From Oricola indica (GTDB lineage Bacteria; Pseudomonadota; Alphaproteobacteria; Rhizobiales; Rhizobiaceae): a DNA stretch of 64,000 nt. The notes under the pieces were generated by a model, which did not search any database, was not told where the DNA came from, and was given only the letters and a program-made list of their open reading frames with translations. Position 1 is the first letter of the stretch; every line of letters begins with the position of its first letter. The stretch lies in the NCBI RefSeq assembly GCF_019966595.1, contig NZ_JAINFJ010000005.1, forward strand, positions 215,924-279,923. The letters run 5' to 3'. Below are positions 49,001 to 57,656 of the stretch, piece by piece. A program made the translations under genes and the position numbers.

Positions 49001-50215
49001 TCAGCCTGCTTTCTGGATCAGGCCCTTCCCAAGGCCGAACAGGCCGCGTTTCCGCCCGACTTCCAGCTGCATTTCCTCGGGCAGAATGATGCGCTTCAGA
49101 TCGCGGATCACATTGGCGTTCGGATCGATCTCGTGCAGCGGCACGCCCCGGTCGACCGCTTCGCGCACCAGCTTGTAATTATTGGAGATGCCACCGGCGA
49201 AGCGCTCGCCAAGCAGGTCCTCGACATCGCTGGACTTGATCCCGCCATCCTGACCCTTGGGCGAATAGCGGTTGATGATCACACGCGGTTTCACCTCCTT
49301 GCCGACATCGGTTTCGATCGCGTTGATCAGTCGCTGCGCATGACGCAGACACGGAACCGTCAGTTCCGCCGTCAGATAGACGTGGTTCGACCCACGCAGA
49401 ACCGTTTCGGTCCATGGGAACCACGTTCGCGGAAGGTCGATGACGACATTGTCGAAATAGGCCGAGACGAGATCGAGAACGCGGACGACGACATCCGTGT
49501 CGAAGGACCGCATTTCCGTCGGCATGTTCGGCGCAGCCAGTACCGCCAGCCCCGACGAGTGCTTCGACAGCAGCGCATCGAGCAATTGCCGGTCCAGGCG
49601 TTCGACCTGATGTTCCACCTCGGTAATGTCGAAGCGCGGTTCAAGATCGAGATATTCGGCGCAGGATCCGTTCTGGAAGTTCAGATCGACCACGCAGGTC
49701 GAGGCCGCACGCGTCGCGGAGCGATGCAAGAGAAAGGCCGATTGCAGCGCCAGCGTCGTGTTGCCCACGCCGCCGGCCGCCGGCATGAAGGCGCTGATAT
49801 AGGCCTCACCGGTATCGTTCTTCTCCACACCCTTCAGCGCGCGGATACACGAGCGCACCAGATCGGCCGTCGTCACCGGCTTGACCAGGAAATCGGCGAC
49901 GTGAAGCTGTACGATGATGCGCACCATCGCCGCGTCGCAGCCCTTGGTCACGACGATCACGGGCACACGCTCGGTCAGACGCCGCGTAACGCGCTGCAAG
50001 GCTTCGAGCCGTTCGAGGTCTGCGTCGTCGAGATCGATGATCACCGCGCCCGCCTCGGCCTCCTGGATATCGCCATGCAGTTCCGTCACCGCCTTTTCGA
50101 TGGTGATCAGCTTGATCGCGTCGGACACCGAAAACGCCGTGCGTGTCGTGGCAAGGAATTCCTTGTCGGTCGACACCAGCACGATCTTGTTGTTCTGTTC
50201 CTTTTCGTCGGACAT
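49001..50215 (-). CDS. cpaE: Tad pilus localisation ATPase-like protein CpaE/TadZ
   Basis: CpaE-type protein of 404 residues. The N-terminal receiver-like domain (about 8-125) has AGAVIIDLDDADLE and VPVIVVTKG but lacks a clear full phosphorylation set. The C-terminal ParA/MinD-like domain (about 135-400) carries the deviant Walker A AAGGVGNTTLAL, with Asn where ParA has Lys. VVDLNFQNGSCAEYLDL and NVVIDLPRTW are the Walker A' and B areas. CpaE positions the pilus machine at the pole. ATG at 50215 is used; a GTG two codons earlier is in frame. Confidence 0.92.
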   Translation of the reverse strand: MSDEKEQNNKIVLVSTDKEFLATTRTAFSVSDAIKLITIEKAVTELHGDIQEAEAGAVIIDLDDADLERLEALQRVTRRLTERVPVIVVTKGCDAAMVRIIVQLHVADFLVKPVTTADLVRSCIRALKGVEKNDTGEAYISAFMPAAGGVGNTTLALQSAFLLHRSATRAASTCVVDLNFQNGSCAEYLDLEPRFDITEVEHQVERLDRQLLDALLSKHSSGLAVLAAPNMPTEMRSFDTDVVVRVLDLVSAYFDNVVIDLPRTWFPWTETVLRGSNHVYLTAELTVPCLRHAQRLINAIETDVGKEVKPRVIINRYSPKGQDGGIKSSDVEDLLGERFAGGISNNYKLVREAVDRGVPLHEIDPNANVIRDLKRIILPEEMQLEVGRKRGLFGLGKGLIQKAG

Positions 50216-50260
50216 TTTCACATCGATACAGTCGGTTGAACGGATTTGTTGAAGTGAGGC

Positions 50261-50509
50261 CTAGATCGTTGGTGCGGCGACGGCGACGCCATTATCCGCC
50301 TCGTCGCCATCGCGATCCGCCGGCACGACGAGGTCATTGTCCTGCACGCCGGGCGGCCATGGATCGATGATCTGCAGCGCGGAGTTGTGGGCAACGGCAT
50401 TTCCGCCGTCGAGCGCGATGCCCTCCAGCGACGGATCGTCGGAAAGCATGCATCCCGTGAGCGAGGCCAGACCCGCTCCGAGAGCCAGAAGGGTTGTGGT
50501 AAAGCGCAT
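50261..50509 (-). CDS. Short CpaD-like pilus lipoprotein (82 residues)
   Basis: Lipoprotein with a signal peptide (MRFTTTLLALGAGLASLTGC) and lipobox SLTGC. The remaining 62 residues include GNAVAHNSALQIIDPWPP, which resembles the end region of CpaD, where a similar G-x-A-V-x-x-N pattern is found. Normal CpaD is over 200 residues. It is in the CpaD slot between cpaC and cpaE, three bases after the cpaC stop, with GGGG upstream. No frameshift remnants were seen around it, so it appears to be a short native form. Confidence 0.75.
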   Translation of the reverse strand: MRFTTTLLALGAGLASLTGCMLSDDPSLEGIALDGGNAVAHNSALQIIDPWPPGVQDNDLVVPADRDGDEADNGVAVAAPTI

Positions 50510-50511
50510 TC

Positions 50512-51882
50512 TCAGCCCCCTATGTCGAGCGTCAGGATATGGCCGGAGGTCCGCCGGGGCATCCCTGCCCCCGCGCCCATCGCGGATGTCCGCATTTCAT
50601 CGACGCCGAGGACGACGGCTTCCTCTGTGGTCGCCGGCCGCGAGGCGTCCAGAGGGGTCGCAGTCGGTGTTCCCGGCTGGATCGGCCGAACCAGATGCGG
50701 CGTAACGATCATCACGAGGTCCGTTTCCCGGCGCTGGAATTCCCTGCTGGCGAAGAGAGCGCCAATGACGGGTAATTTTCGCGCCCCTGGAACAGTCGCA
50801 TTCGATTTGTCGTTATTGGCCTGATAAAGCCCTGCCATCATGAAGCTCTGGCCGCTTTTGAGGTCGACCGATGTCTTTGCACGACGGACGGACAGGACCG
50901 GAAAGCCATTGGAAAGCGTCCGGTCCAAGCTGGATACTTCCGGCTCAATCTCCAGCGAGATCAGACCGTCCTTCAGGACCTTCGGCGTGAATTCGAGACC
51001 AACGCCGAATTTCTTGTACTGGACTGAAACGTCGCCATCCTTGCCGACAACCGAAATGGGAAATTCTCCACCGGCAAGAAAACTCGCGGTTTCACCAGAC
51101 CGCGCAATCAGGTTCGGCTCGGCAAGCCGCCGGGCCACGCCACGGTCTTCCATCGCCTTGATTGCTACATCGACATTCAGGCCGCCCGAAACGAGGCGAC
51201 CGACAAAATTGCCGACAGATGAATAGCCGGCCGAGCCGGAATCCGGACTGTTACGGTTGCTGATGTAGCTCAGGTCATTGATCTTGACGCCCAGTTCCTG
51301 CCCGGCATTCCTGTTCACCTCCACGAAGCGGACATTGAGCTGGACCTGCTGCGAGGAGGTCACATCGACCGAGTTGATGATGTCCTCGTCCTCGCCCGCG
51401 AATTTCGAGGCGATCTTCTTGGCGCGGTCGGCCGAAACCTGATCCGGCGCCGATCCGGAAAGCACGACCTGTCCATTCGTCGTCGTGACCTTGATGTCGG
51501 CATCCGGAACATTCTCGCGGATCGCCGTTTTCAGGCGCGTCGTGTCGACCGAAACCTCGACATCGACGGAGCCGATCAGCCGCTTGTTCTCGTCGAACAG
51601 CGCGATGCCGGTCGTCCCCGCCGTTATGCCGAGAACGTAGAAGGACCGGTTGGTCAGCGGCTGCACATTGGCGATCTCCGGATCGCCGACGACTATTTCA
51701 TAGAAAGAGCTCTGCGTCCGAAGCGTCTTCGGCTTGCCCTTCTCGACCGTGATCAGATGCGTGCGCGACGTCGAGATGTTGAGCACGTTCGGCTGCGCCT
51801 GCGCAGCGTGATACGGGAGCCCGCCGAGGGTCGGCACGGCAAGGGCGCAGGCAAGTATGAAATTGCGGCCGCGATTGGTCAT
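50512..51882 (-). CDS. cpaC: Tad pilus outer-membrane secretin CpaC/RcpA
   Basis: Secretin of 456 residues, forming the outer-membrane pore. A signal peptide ends near HAAQAQ. The pilus N-terminal domain (about 35-110) has LITVEKGKPKTLRT, and a BON-like part around 115-170 has VTTTNGQVVLSGSAP. The secretin domain (about 220-415) has VAGG-like ASFLAGGEFPIS, GVGLEFTPKVL and ETDLVMIVTPHLVRPI. Its start overlaps the cpaB stop by one base. Confidence 0.95.
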   Translation of the reverse strand: MTNRGRNFILACALAVPTLGGLPYHAAQAQPNVLNISTSRTHLITVEKGKPKTLRTQSSFYEIVVGDPEIANVQPLTNRSFYVLGITAGTTGIALFDENKRLIGSVDVEVSVDTTRLKTAIRENVPDADIKVTTTNGQVVLSGSAPDQVSADRAKKIASKFAGEDEDIINSVDVTSSQQVQLNVRFVEVNRNAGQELGVKINDLSYISNRNSPDSGSAGYSSVGNFVGRLVSGGLNVDVAIKAMEDRGVARRLAEPNLIARSGETASFLAGGEFPISVVGKDGDVSVQYKKFGVGLEFTPKVLKDGLISLEIEPEVSSLDRTLSNGFPVLSVRRAKTSVDLKSGQSFMMAGLYQANNDKSNATVPGARKLPVIGALFASREFQRRETDLVMIVTPHLVRPIQPGTPTATPLDASRPATTEEAVVLGVDEMRTSAMGAGAGMPRRTSGHILTLDIGG

Positions 51883-52847
51883 CAGTTCGCTCCTTCGTCG
51901 CGGACATCGTAGGTCTCGACCTCGGTCCTGCGGCGTACGGTGACCTTCGCCAGCGCGGAGGCTGCCGGGATAACCTCGCTCGGTTCGAAGGCCGATGTCA
52001 TTTCTTGGTCGATGCCGTGCGGCGGCATGTTGAATTCGCCTGTCGCGACATCGCCGGCACGGCGCAATTGCAGCGACAGGCTGCCTGCCGACTGCGCGGT
52101 GGCGAGCGCCTTCGCGCCCGGCGCATTGACCTCAAGGGTCACCGCGCGCACGATCACGGGATCGGACTGGCGTTCGTCAGCGATCTGGTCGATCGAAAGC
52201 ACCTTCACATTCGCCAGCACAACGGTGGTGGCGACGAAGCTGTCCGGTTCGCCGGTGAACGTCCGGTCGCCGGCGGGCGATGTTTCGATGGGCGCGATGT
52301 CTTCCTTGCCCTCGCCGCCCTTCTTTCCGATCGTGAAAGTCCGAGTCAGCGCGACATCGACCCGGTCGCCGGGAACCACGAAGCCCGCCACACCGGTGAT
52401 GTCGTCGACGCGGATCGTGACCGCGCGCATGCCGTCCTCGATCCGGCGCGAAAGCGTCGCCTGTTCGTCGGGATCGGTAACCTTGGAGACAAGCACCGGT
52501 TCGTTCGCGTCGATTGCCGCCAGTGCAACCCGTTCGCCGCCCTCCAGCAATTCCTCGGTTGTCCGGAAGGCGCCCGTGGGCAGATCATCTTTCGGCCAAG
52601 GCAGTTCCTTGAGCATGCCGGCATCGATCAGCGCCCCGTAACGCATCGGTTCCGCCGCGACGACAATGGTCGAAAACTCTGCCAAAGGCGCGCCGCCGGC
52701 AGGCACCTCGACAGTCTCGACGACCGTCTGGACGTTGTTCTTCAGCCAGAAGTCCGCAGCGACGATCGACAGTCCGCCGAAGACAATGGCGATACCGCCC
52801 ATTATCAGGAATTTCTTGTTCACCTTTGCCCAGCCTCGATCCGCCAT
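51882..52847 (-). CDS. cpaB: Tad pilus assembly protein CpaB/RcpC
   Basis: Periplasmic pilus protein of about 321 residues. One membrane helix near residues 12-32 (IMGGIAIVFGGLSIVAA) is followed by an SAF domain with FVVPGDRVDVALTRTF and by a RcpC-type C-terminal region. I chose the ATG at 52847 (MADRGWAKVNKKF) because the start at 52904 lies inside a perfect inverted repeat (52896-52909) that looks like a regulatory site. It is the first gene of the cpa/tad run in this window. The pilin genes and cpaA are not upstream of it; parE is divergent there. Confidence 0.9.
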   Translation of the reverse strand: MADRGWAKVNKKFLIMGGIAIVFGGLSIVAADFWLKNNVQTVVETVEVPAGGAPLAEFSTIVVAAEPMRYGALIDAGMLKELPWPKDDLPTGAFRTTEELLEGGERVALAAIDANEPVLVSKVTDPDEQATLSRRIEDGMRAVTIRVDDITGVAGFVVPGDRVDVALTRTFTIGKKGGEGKEDIAPIETSPAGDRTFTGEPDSFVATTVVLANVKVLSIDQIADERQSDPVIVRAVTLEVNAPGAKALATAQSAGSLSLQLRRAGDVATGEFNMPPHGIDQEMTSAFEPSEVIPAASALAKVTVRRRTEVETYDVRDEGAN

Positions 52848-52895
52848 GCGGATGCCCGTTTTCCCCGGTTTTGTTGGCTGACGATGACGCTCAAG

Positions 52896-52909
52896 CGTGA
52901 ACATTCACG
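52896..52909. promoter_or_regulatory. Perfect inverted repeat upstream of cpaB
   Basis: CGTGAA and TTCACG are inverted repeats separated by CA. The site lies about 50 bases ahead of the preferred cpaB start and about 150 bases from the parE start on the other strand. It may be an operator for the pilus operon. If the cpaB start is at 52904, it would instead be coding and the symmetry accidental. Confidence 0.4.
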
Positions 52910-53055
52910 TAACATGGCTTTTCAAACTGTCGGCTTTCCCCGATGTGGTTAAATCGCCGTAAATACAGGGCATGGCATGGCGTGCCTGTTCGCGTTTGGT
53001 GAAAGCGGATGCATTATTGGAAGTGATTCGGTTTTCCGACCGAAACGATTGACGG

Positions 53056-55107
53056 ATGGCCATGGACGACAACAGCGATCTCTTCTCCACTGTTCAGGAC
53101 GCACCCGAACCGAACCGCTCGCGATCGGCGCCGCCGGAACGCGCCGCGAAGCGCGCCAAGCAGGCCCCCGACACGTCGGGCGATTACGACGCATCGGCCA
53201 TCGAGATCCTCGAAGGCCTCGAACCTGTGCGCCGCCGGCCCGGCATGTATATCGGCGGTACCGACGACAAGGCGCTTCACCATCTCTTCGCGGAAGTGAT
53301 CGACAACTCGATGGACGAGGCCGTAGCCGGCCACGCCACCTTCATCGAGGTCGCGCTCGACACCGAGGGCTACATTACCGTCACTGACAACGGTCGCGGC
53401 ATTCCCGTCGATCCGCATCCCAAGCACAAGGACAAGTCGGCGCTCGAAGTCATCATGACCACGCTGCATGCCGGCGGTAAATTCGATTCAAAGGTCTACG
53501 AAACGTCGGGCGGCCTGCACGGCGTCGGCGTCTCGGTCGTGAACGCGCTTTCCGACGATCTCGAGGTCGAGGTCGCCCGCAATCGCAAGCTCTACCGCCA
53601 GCGCTTTTCTCGCGGCCAACCTGTCACCGGGCTGGAGGATCTTGGCGAAGTGCAGAACCGGCGCGGTACCAGGACGCGCTTCCACCCGGACCCCGAGATT
53701 TTCGGCAAGTCCGCGAAGTTCGAGCCTGCGCGCCTCTACAAGATGGCGCGTTCCAAAGCCTATCTGTTCGGCGGTGTCGAAATCCGCTGGCAATGCGCGC
53801 CTGAATTGCTCGGCGAGAAGGACCAGACACCGCCCAAGGCCGTGTTCCACTTCCCCGGCGGACTGAAGGACTATCTGGAAGCGAGCCTCGGCAGCGAACA
53901 GAAGGTCACTGCCAACATCTTTTCCGGCAAGAGCGAGCGGCCCGGTGGCCACGGGTCGGTCGAGTGGGCCATCACCTGGCATGGCGGCGACGGATTCGTG
54001 CACTCCTACTGCAACACGATCCCGACACCGGAGGGCGGCACGCACGAGGCCGGCCTGCGTATCGTATTAACGCGCGGCCTGAAGGCTTATGCGGAACTCG
54101 TCGGCAACAAGCGCGGCTCCGTCATCACCACCGACGATGTCATGATCTCGGCCGCGGCCATGCTGTCGGTCTTCGTGCGCGAACCGGAATTCGTCGGCCA
54201 GACCAAGGACAAGCTCGCGACCACCGAAGCGCAGCGTATCGTAGAGCAGGCTTTGCGCGATGCATTCGACCACTGGCTCGCCGCCTCGCCACAGGAAGCG
54301 AACGCACTCCTCGAATGGGTGGTCGATCGCGCGGACGAACGGCTGAAGCGTCGCCAGGAACGGGAAGTCAACCGCAAGACGGCGGTGCGCAAGCTGCGCC
54401 TGCCCGGCAAGCTCGCCGATTGCAGCCAGAACTCAGCCGCAGGCGCGGAACTGTTCATCGTGGAGGGTGATTCCGCCGGCGGATCAGCCAAACAGGCGCG
54501 CGACCGCAAGACCCAGGCGATCCTTCCGCTGCGCGGCAAGATCCTCAACGTCGCCAGCGCCGGTCGCGACAAGCTGGTCGCCAACCAGCAGATTTCCGAT
54601 CTCGTCCAGGCGCTGGGCAGCGGCACGCGGTCGAAATACCGCGAGAACGACCTGCGTTACGAGCGCGTCATCATCATGACCGACGCCGATGTCGACGGCG
54701 CTCATATCGCATCGCTGCTGATCACCTTCTTCTATCAGGAGATGCCGGAACTGATCCGCAACGAACATCTCTTCCTGGCCGTTCCACCGCTTTACAAGCT
54801 GACCCAAGGCGGCAAGACGCTTTATGCGCGCGACGACGCCCACAAGGACGAACTCATCGCCTCGGAATTCACCGGGCGCGGCAAGATCGAGATCAGCCGG
54901 TTCAAGGGCCTCGGCGAAATGTCGGCGAACCAGCTCAAGGAAACCACCATGGATCCGTCCGTACGCACGCTGCTGCGCGTCGAGACCCTGGAGGACCGAG
55001 TCGAGGCGACGAAGACCGCCATCGAGGACCTGATGGGCACGAAGGCGGAGACCCGGTTCCGTTTCATCCAGGAGAACGCGGCCTTCGCGAAAGATCTCGA
55101 TATCTAG
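53056..55107 (+). CDS. parE: DNA topoisomerase IV subunit B
   Basis: ATPase subunit of topoisomerase IV, which decatenates chromosomes (683 residues). The GHKL part has EVIDNSMDEAVAGHA and VTDNGRGIPVDPH, then TSGGLHGVGVSVVNAL. The Toprim part has EGDSAGGSAKQARDR and MTDADVDGAHIASLLITFF. ParE rather than GyrB is indicated by QAILPLRGKILNV, by the length below 700 and by the KHKDKSALEVI stretch. The first 40 residues are a basic, variable leader. Start at 53056 or 53062. Confidence 0.93.
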   Translation: MAMDDNSDLFSTVQDAPEPNRSRSAPPERAAKRAKQAPDTSGDYDASAIEILEGLEPVRRRPGMYIGGTDDKALHHLFAEVIDNSMDEAVAGHATFIEVALDTEGYITVTDNGRGIPVDPHPKHKDKSALEVIMTTLHAGGKFDSKVYETSGGLHGVGVSVVNALSDDLEVEVARNRKLYRQRFSRGQPVTGLEDLGEVQNRRGTRTRFHPDPEIFGKSAKFEPARLYKMARSKAYLFGGVEIRWQCAPELLGEKDQTPPKAVFHFPGGLKDYLEASLGSEQKVTANIFSGKSERPGGHGSVEWAITWHGGDGFVHSYCNTIPTPEGGTHEAGLRIVLTRGLKAYAELVGNKRGSVITTDDVMISAAAMLSVFVREPEFVGQTKDKLATTEAQRIVEQALRDAFDHWLAASPQEANALLEWVVDRADERLKRRQEREVNRKTAVRKLRLPGKLADCSQNSAAGAELFIVEGDSAGGSAKQARDRKTQAILPLRGKILNVASAGRDKLVANQQISDLVQALGSGTRSKYRENDLRYERVIIMTDADVDGAHIASLLITFFYQEMPELIRNEHLFLAVPPLYKLTQGGKTLYARDDAHKDELIASEFTGRGKIEISRFKGLGEMSANQLKETTMDPSVRTLLRVETLEDRVEATKTAIEDLMGTKAETRFRFIQENAAFAKDLDI

Positions 55108-55116
55108 TGTCTTCGC

Positions 55117-56256
55117 CTAGGCAGCGGCGAGATCCGCCGCGTGCCGCCGGGCGTTCTGACGGATCATGTCAAGATAGATCGTCCGCAAAAGCGCGAGAAT
55201 GTCGTCATTGTCGTGATGCGGCCGGGCGTCGTTTTCGGCCTCGAAATCCTCCATCACGATCCGGGTGACCTCCTGTGCGCCGATAGACAGGCGTCCGTTG
55301 GCAACATCGCGCCAGATCCGGATTGCGGTGGAGAAAAGCGCGTGCACGCTGCGCGCCAGACCCGCCGCATCGAGGAGAGCGCGAAGCTGGGTTTCCCGCT
55401 CTCCGACCAGAATGGCCGTAACCCGCGCGTAGGTCTGTCCTGAAAGGTCGGACAGGACGCGCGCAACGAAATCGATCTTGCCGGCGCAGACCGCACGGAT
55501 CAGAAGCCGCGTATTGAGGGCGCCGGTTTCGCGCAGTTCTCCGATCAGGTCATGCACGCCATCATCGATCCGGCCCGATGCCAGAAGAACCAGCGCGTTG
55601 GCAGCCGCGTCGCCGCTGACGCGTTTCGCGCTCGCCTCACCCAGAATGCGCGTCACGAAAGTGGAGGATGCAATCGCCTGACGCGACGCTTCAAGCACCT
55701 TGTAGCGATGGACAGGCGACAGTTTCGGGTCATTCAGCAATGCGCCGCGCACATTCGCGTCGGCCAGGTGCGTTTCGACGATCCGCTCTCGTACGGCATC
55801 GTCGACCGCCGCATTCGGATTGTCGAGCAGCGCCAAAATGGCGCCGGCGTGCCCGTGTTCGACGACAGCATGCGCCAACGCGTTCGGAACTTCCGGCCGG
55901 CCGGCAATCAGGGTCTGCAGCCGCGGTTCGGCGATGGCCACCCGTGTGACAAGGTCGCTCTCGCGCAACAACGGCGACCGCGCGATGACGAGACTGGCGA
56001 TCTCGTATTGGTCGCCCGCCAGCGCGGCGACAATCTGCGGCGGAGCATGGCAACTCCAAGCGACGGCTTCGGCCAATGCGTAGCGGACTTTCGGCGAAGG
56101 ATCGTCGAGCAGCAGCGTCATCGCCGCATCCGCGCCGCAGCGTTCCTCGAAGCTCATGTCGGACAGCAGGTAGGCCCGGGCGAGCGCGGACGCGGCCGCT
56201 GCACGCTTGGAGACATCCGCGGACTGGCTCCATTTCAGGAAATGCTGAACGATCAT
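55117..56256 (-). CDS. DUF2336 HEAT-repeat-like protein
   Basis: Protein of 379 residues built of helical repeats, from the DUF2336 family found in alphaproteobacteria. LSDMSFEERCGADAAMTLLLDDPSPKVRYALAEAV is the family start (seen in two overlapping parts), followed by repeats such as DPKLSPVHRYKVLEASRQ. The start MIVQHFLKWSQSADV at 56256 has GGGAG nine bases upstream and matches relatives; a GTG at 56292 is in frame. Function is unknown; the repeats suggest protein binding. It converges with parE. Confidence 0.87.
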   Translation of the reverse strand: MIVQHFLKWSQSADVSKRAAAASALARAYLLSDMSFEERCGADAAMTLLLDDPSPKVRYALAEAVAWSCHAPPQIVAALAGDQYEIASLVIARSPLLRESDLVTRVAIAEPRLQTLIAGRPEVPNALAHAVVEHGHAGAILALLDNPNAAVDDAVRERIVETHLADANVRGALLNDPKLSPVHRYKVLEASRQAIASSTFVTRILGEASAKRVSGDAAANALVLLASGRIDDGVHDLIGELRETGALNTRLLIRAVCAGKIDFVARVLSDLSGQTYARVTAILVGERETQLRALLDAAGLARSVHALFSTAIRIWRDVANGRLSIGAQEVTRIVMEDFEAENDARPHHDNDDILALLRTIYLDMIRQNARRHAADLAAA

Positions 56257-56352
56257 AACGCGTTGCTCCCGACTCGGCTTTCGGGGACTCACGCTATTGG
56301 GAAATGGTTTACGTTCCGTTCACCATGTTTGTTAGGACAAACAGCCCCGGCC

Positions 56353-56952
56353 CTATTTCGGGCGCGCGAGCGTGACCACCGGCGGCGCCATGCCGTAGTC
56401 GAGATAGCCGAGCCGCGTGACCGGCTTTGCCTTCTCGAAGTCGAAACGGCCCTCATCCGTCAGCATCGCGTCGTCGATATGCACGCCCACGACCTCGCCG
56501 AAGACAACCCAATTGTCGCAATGCCGGCCTTCGCGGTCACGCGGCCGAATGATCTCGGTGACGACACATTCCAGCGCCGCCGGAGCACCGGCCACACGCG
56601 GCGCCCGAACAACCCGGCAATCCGCCTCTTCAAGCCCGGAGGCGGCAAACTCGGAAACGCCTGATTCGTAAGCGTAGGAGGTCTGGCTCATCGCCTTGAA
56701 TTGCGCCTCGCTCACATGATTGCAGACGAACTCTCCCGTTTCCTCGGCATTGTGCAGGCTGTCCTTTCGCCCGCTCGACGAGAACATGACGATCGGCGGC
56801 GTGTCGGAAACGGCGTTGAAAAACGAATAGGGAGCGAGGTTGGCGATACCCTCGGCGGACCGCGTAGAAATCCAGCCGATCGGACGCGGCGCGACGATGG
56901 CCTTGAACGGATTGTGAGGCAGCCCGTGCCCGCTCGCCGGTTCGTAAAACAC
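56353..56952 (-). CDS. Flavin reductase-like (flavoredoxin family) protein
   Basis: FMN-binding split-barrel protein of 199 residues. NPFKAIVAPRPIGWISTRS and NLAPYSFFNAVSDTPPIVMF are the classic flavin reductase-like start blocks, and ALECVVTEIIRP follows. It starts with GTG at 56952, only five bases after the nitroreductase stop, so both are probably translated from one message. The substrate is unknown; this group reduces or binds flavin for partner enzymes. Confidence 0.88.
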   Translation of the reverse strand: MFYEPASGHGLPHNPFKAIVAPRPIGWISTRSAEGIANLAPYSFFNAVSDTPPIVMFSSSGRKDSLHNAEETGEFVCNHVSEAQFKAMSQTSYAYESGVSEFAASGLEEADCRVVRAPRVAGAPAALECVVTEIIRPRDREGRHCDNWVVFGEVVGVHIDDAMLTDEGRFDFEKAKPVTRLGYLDYGMAPPVVTLARPK

Positions 56953-56957
56953 GCCGC

Positions 56958-57548
56958 TCAGCCCCCGTGCTCGCCCGCATAGTCAGAGATCATCGCATCG
57001 ATATCCGGCCGCGGGCGATCGGGCACTTCGCGGTCGCAGGAACCGATATGGACAACGCCGGCCATGCGCTCATGCGGCGCGAGACCGAGGATGGCACGGC
57101 CCCTTTCGTCGTCGCTGTACCATCCGGTGACCCAGTTCGCGCGGAAGCCATGCGCATGAACCGCATGGACGAGATTCATGGCGACAGCGCCGGCGGCCAG
57201 GAACTGCTCCCATTCAGGGATGGTTTCATGTTCGCGCGGGACGAAGACGACACCGATGGCAACCGGCGCGCGCAGCAGCCGGTTGCGCTCGCGCTGCATC
57301 TGCTCTTCCGCCATCGAGCCGTTCCGTTCGACGGCCCTCGCCGCAAGCTTCTCTCCGATTTCCCGTCCGGCGTCCTCGCCGTAAACGATGAACCGCCAGG
57401 GCTCGAGCCGCCCGTGATCGGGCGACCGGGCGGCGATCTCGAGGAGAGAGCGCAAGACGTCCCTGTCCGGTCCCGGCCCGGACATCATCGTCAGCGGCAC
57501 GGACCTGCGTGTTTTCAGGTATTCGACTACGGGATTGTTCATGGTCAT
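56958..57548 (-). CDS. Nitroreductase-family flavoprotein (YdjA-like)
   Basis: FMN-dependent oxidoreductase of 196 residues. TRRSVPLTMMSGPGPD (the RRS motif), ARSPDHGRLEPWRFIV and FLAAGAVAMNLVHAVHAHGF are typical of the YdjA branch of minimal nitroreductases. The C-terminal GWYSDDERGRAILGL fits as well. It may reduce nitro compounds or quinones. ATG at 57548 or 57542. It forms a pair with the downstream flavin reductase-like gene. Confidence 0.9.
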   Translation of the reverse strand: MTMNNPVVEYLKTRRSVPLTMMSGPGPDRDVLRSLLEIAARSPDHGRLEPWRFIVYGEDAGREIGEKLAARAVERNGSMAEEQMQRERNRLLRAPVAIGVVFVPREHETIPEWEQFLAAGAVAMNLVHAVHAHGFRANWVTGWYSDDERGRAILGLAPHERMAGVVHIGSCDREVPDRPRPDIDAMISDYAGEHGG

Positions 57549-57656
57549 GAAAATGCTCGAATTCTACAGTGTTGTCGAAATCGGATATGGCGTGCAAGAC
57601 TTGTAATTGCCAGCGTCTTGGGGTTCATCGCCGGGAAAGAAACACACAGTTCACAG

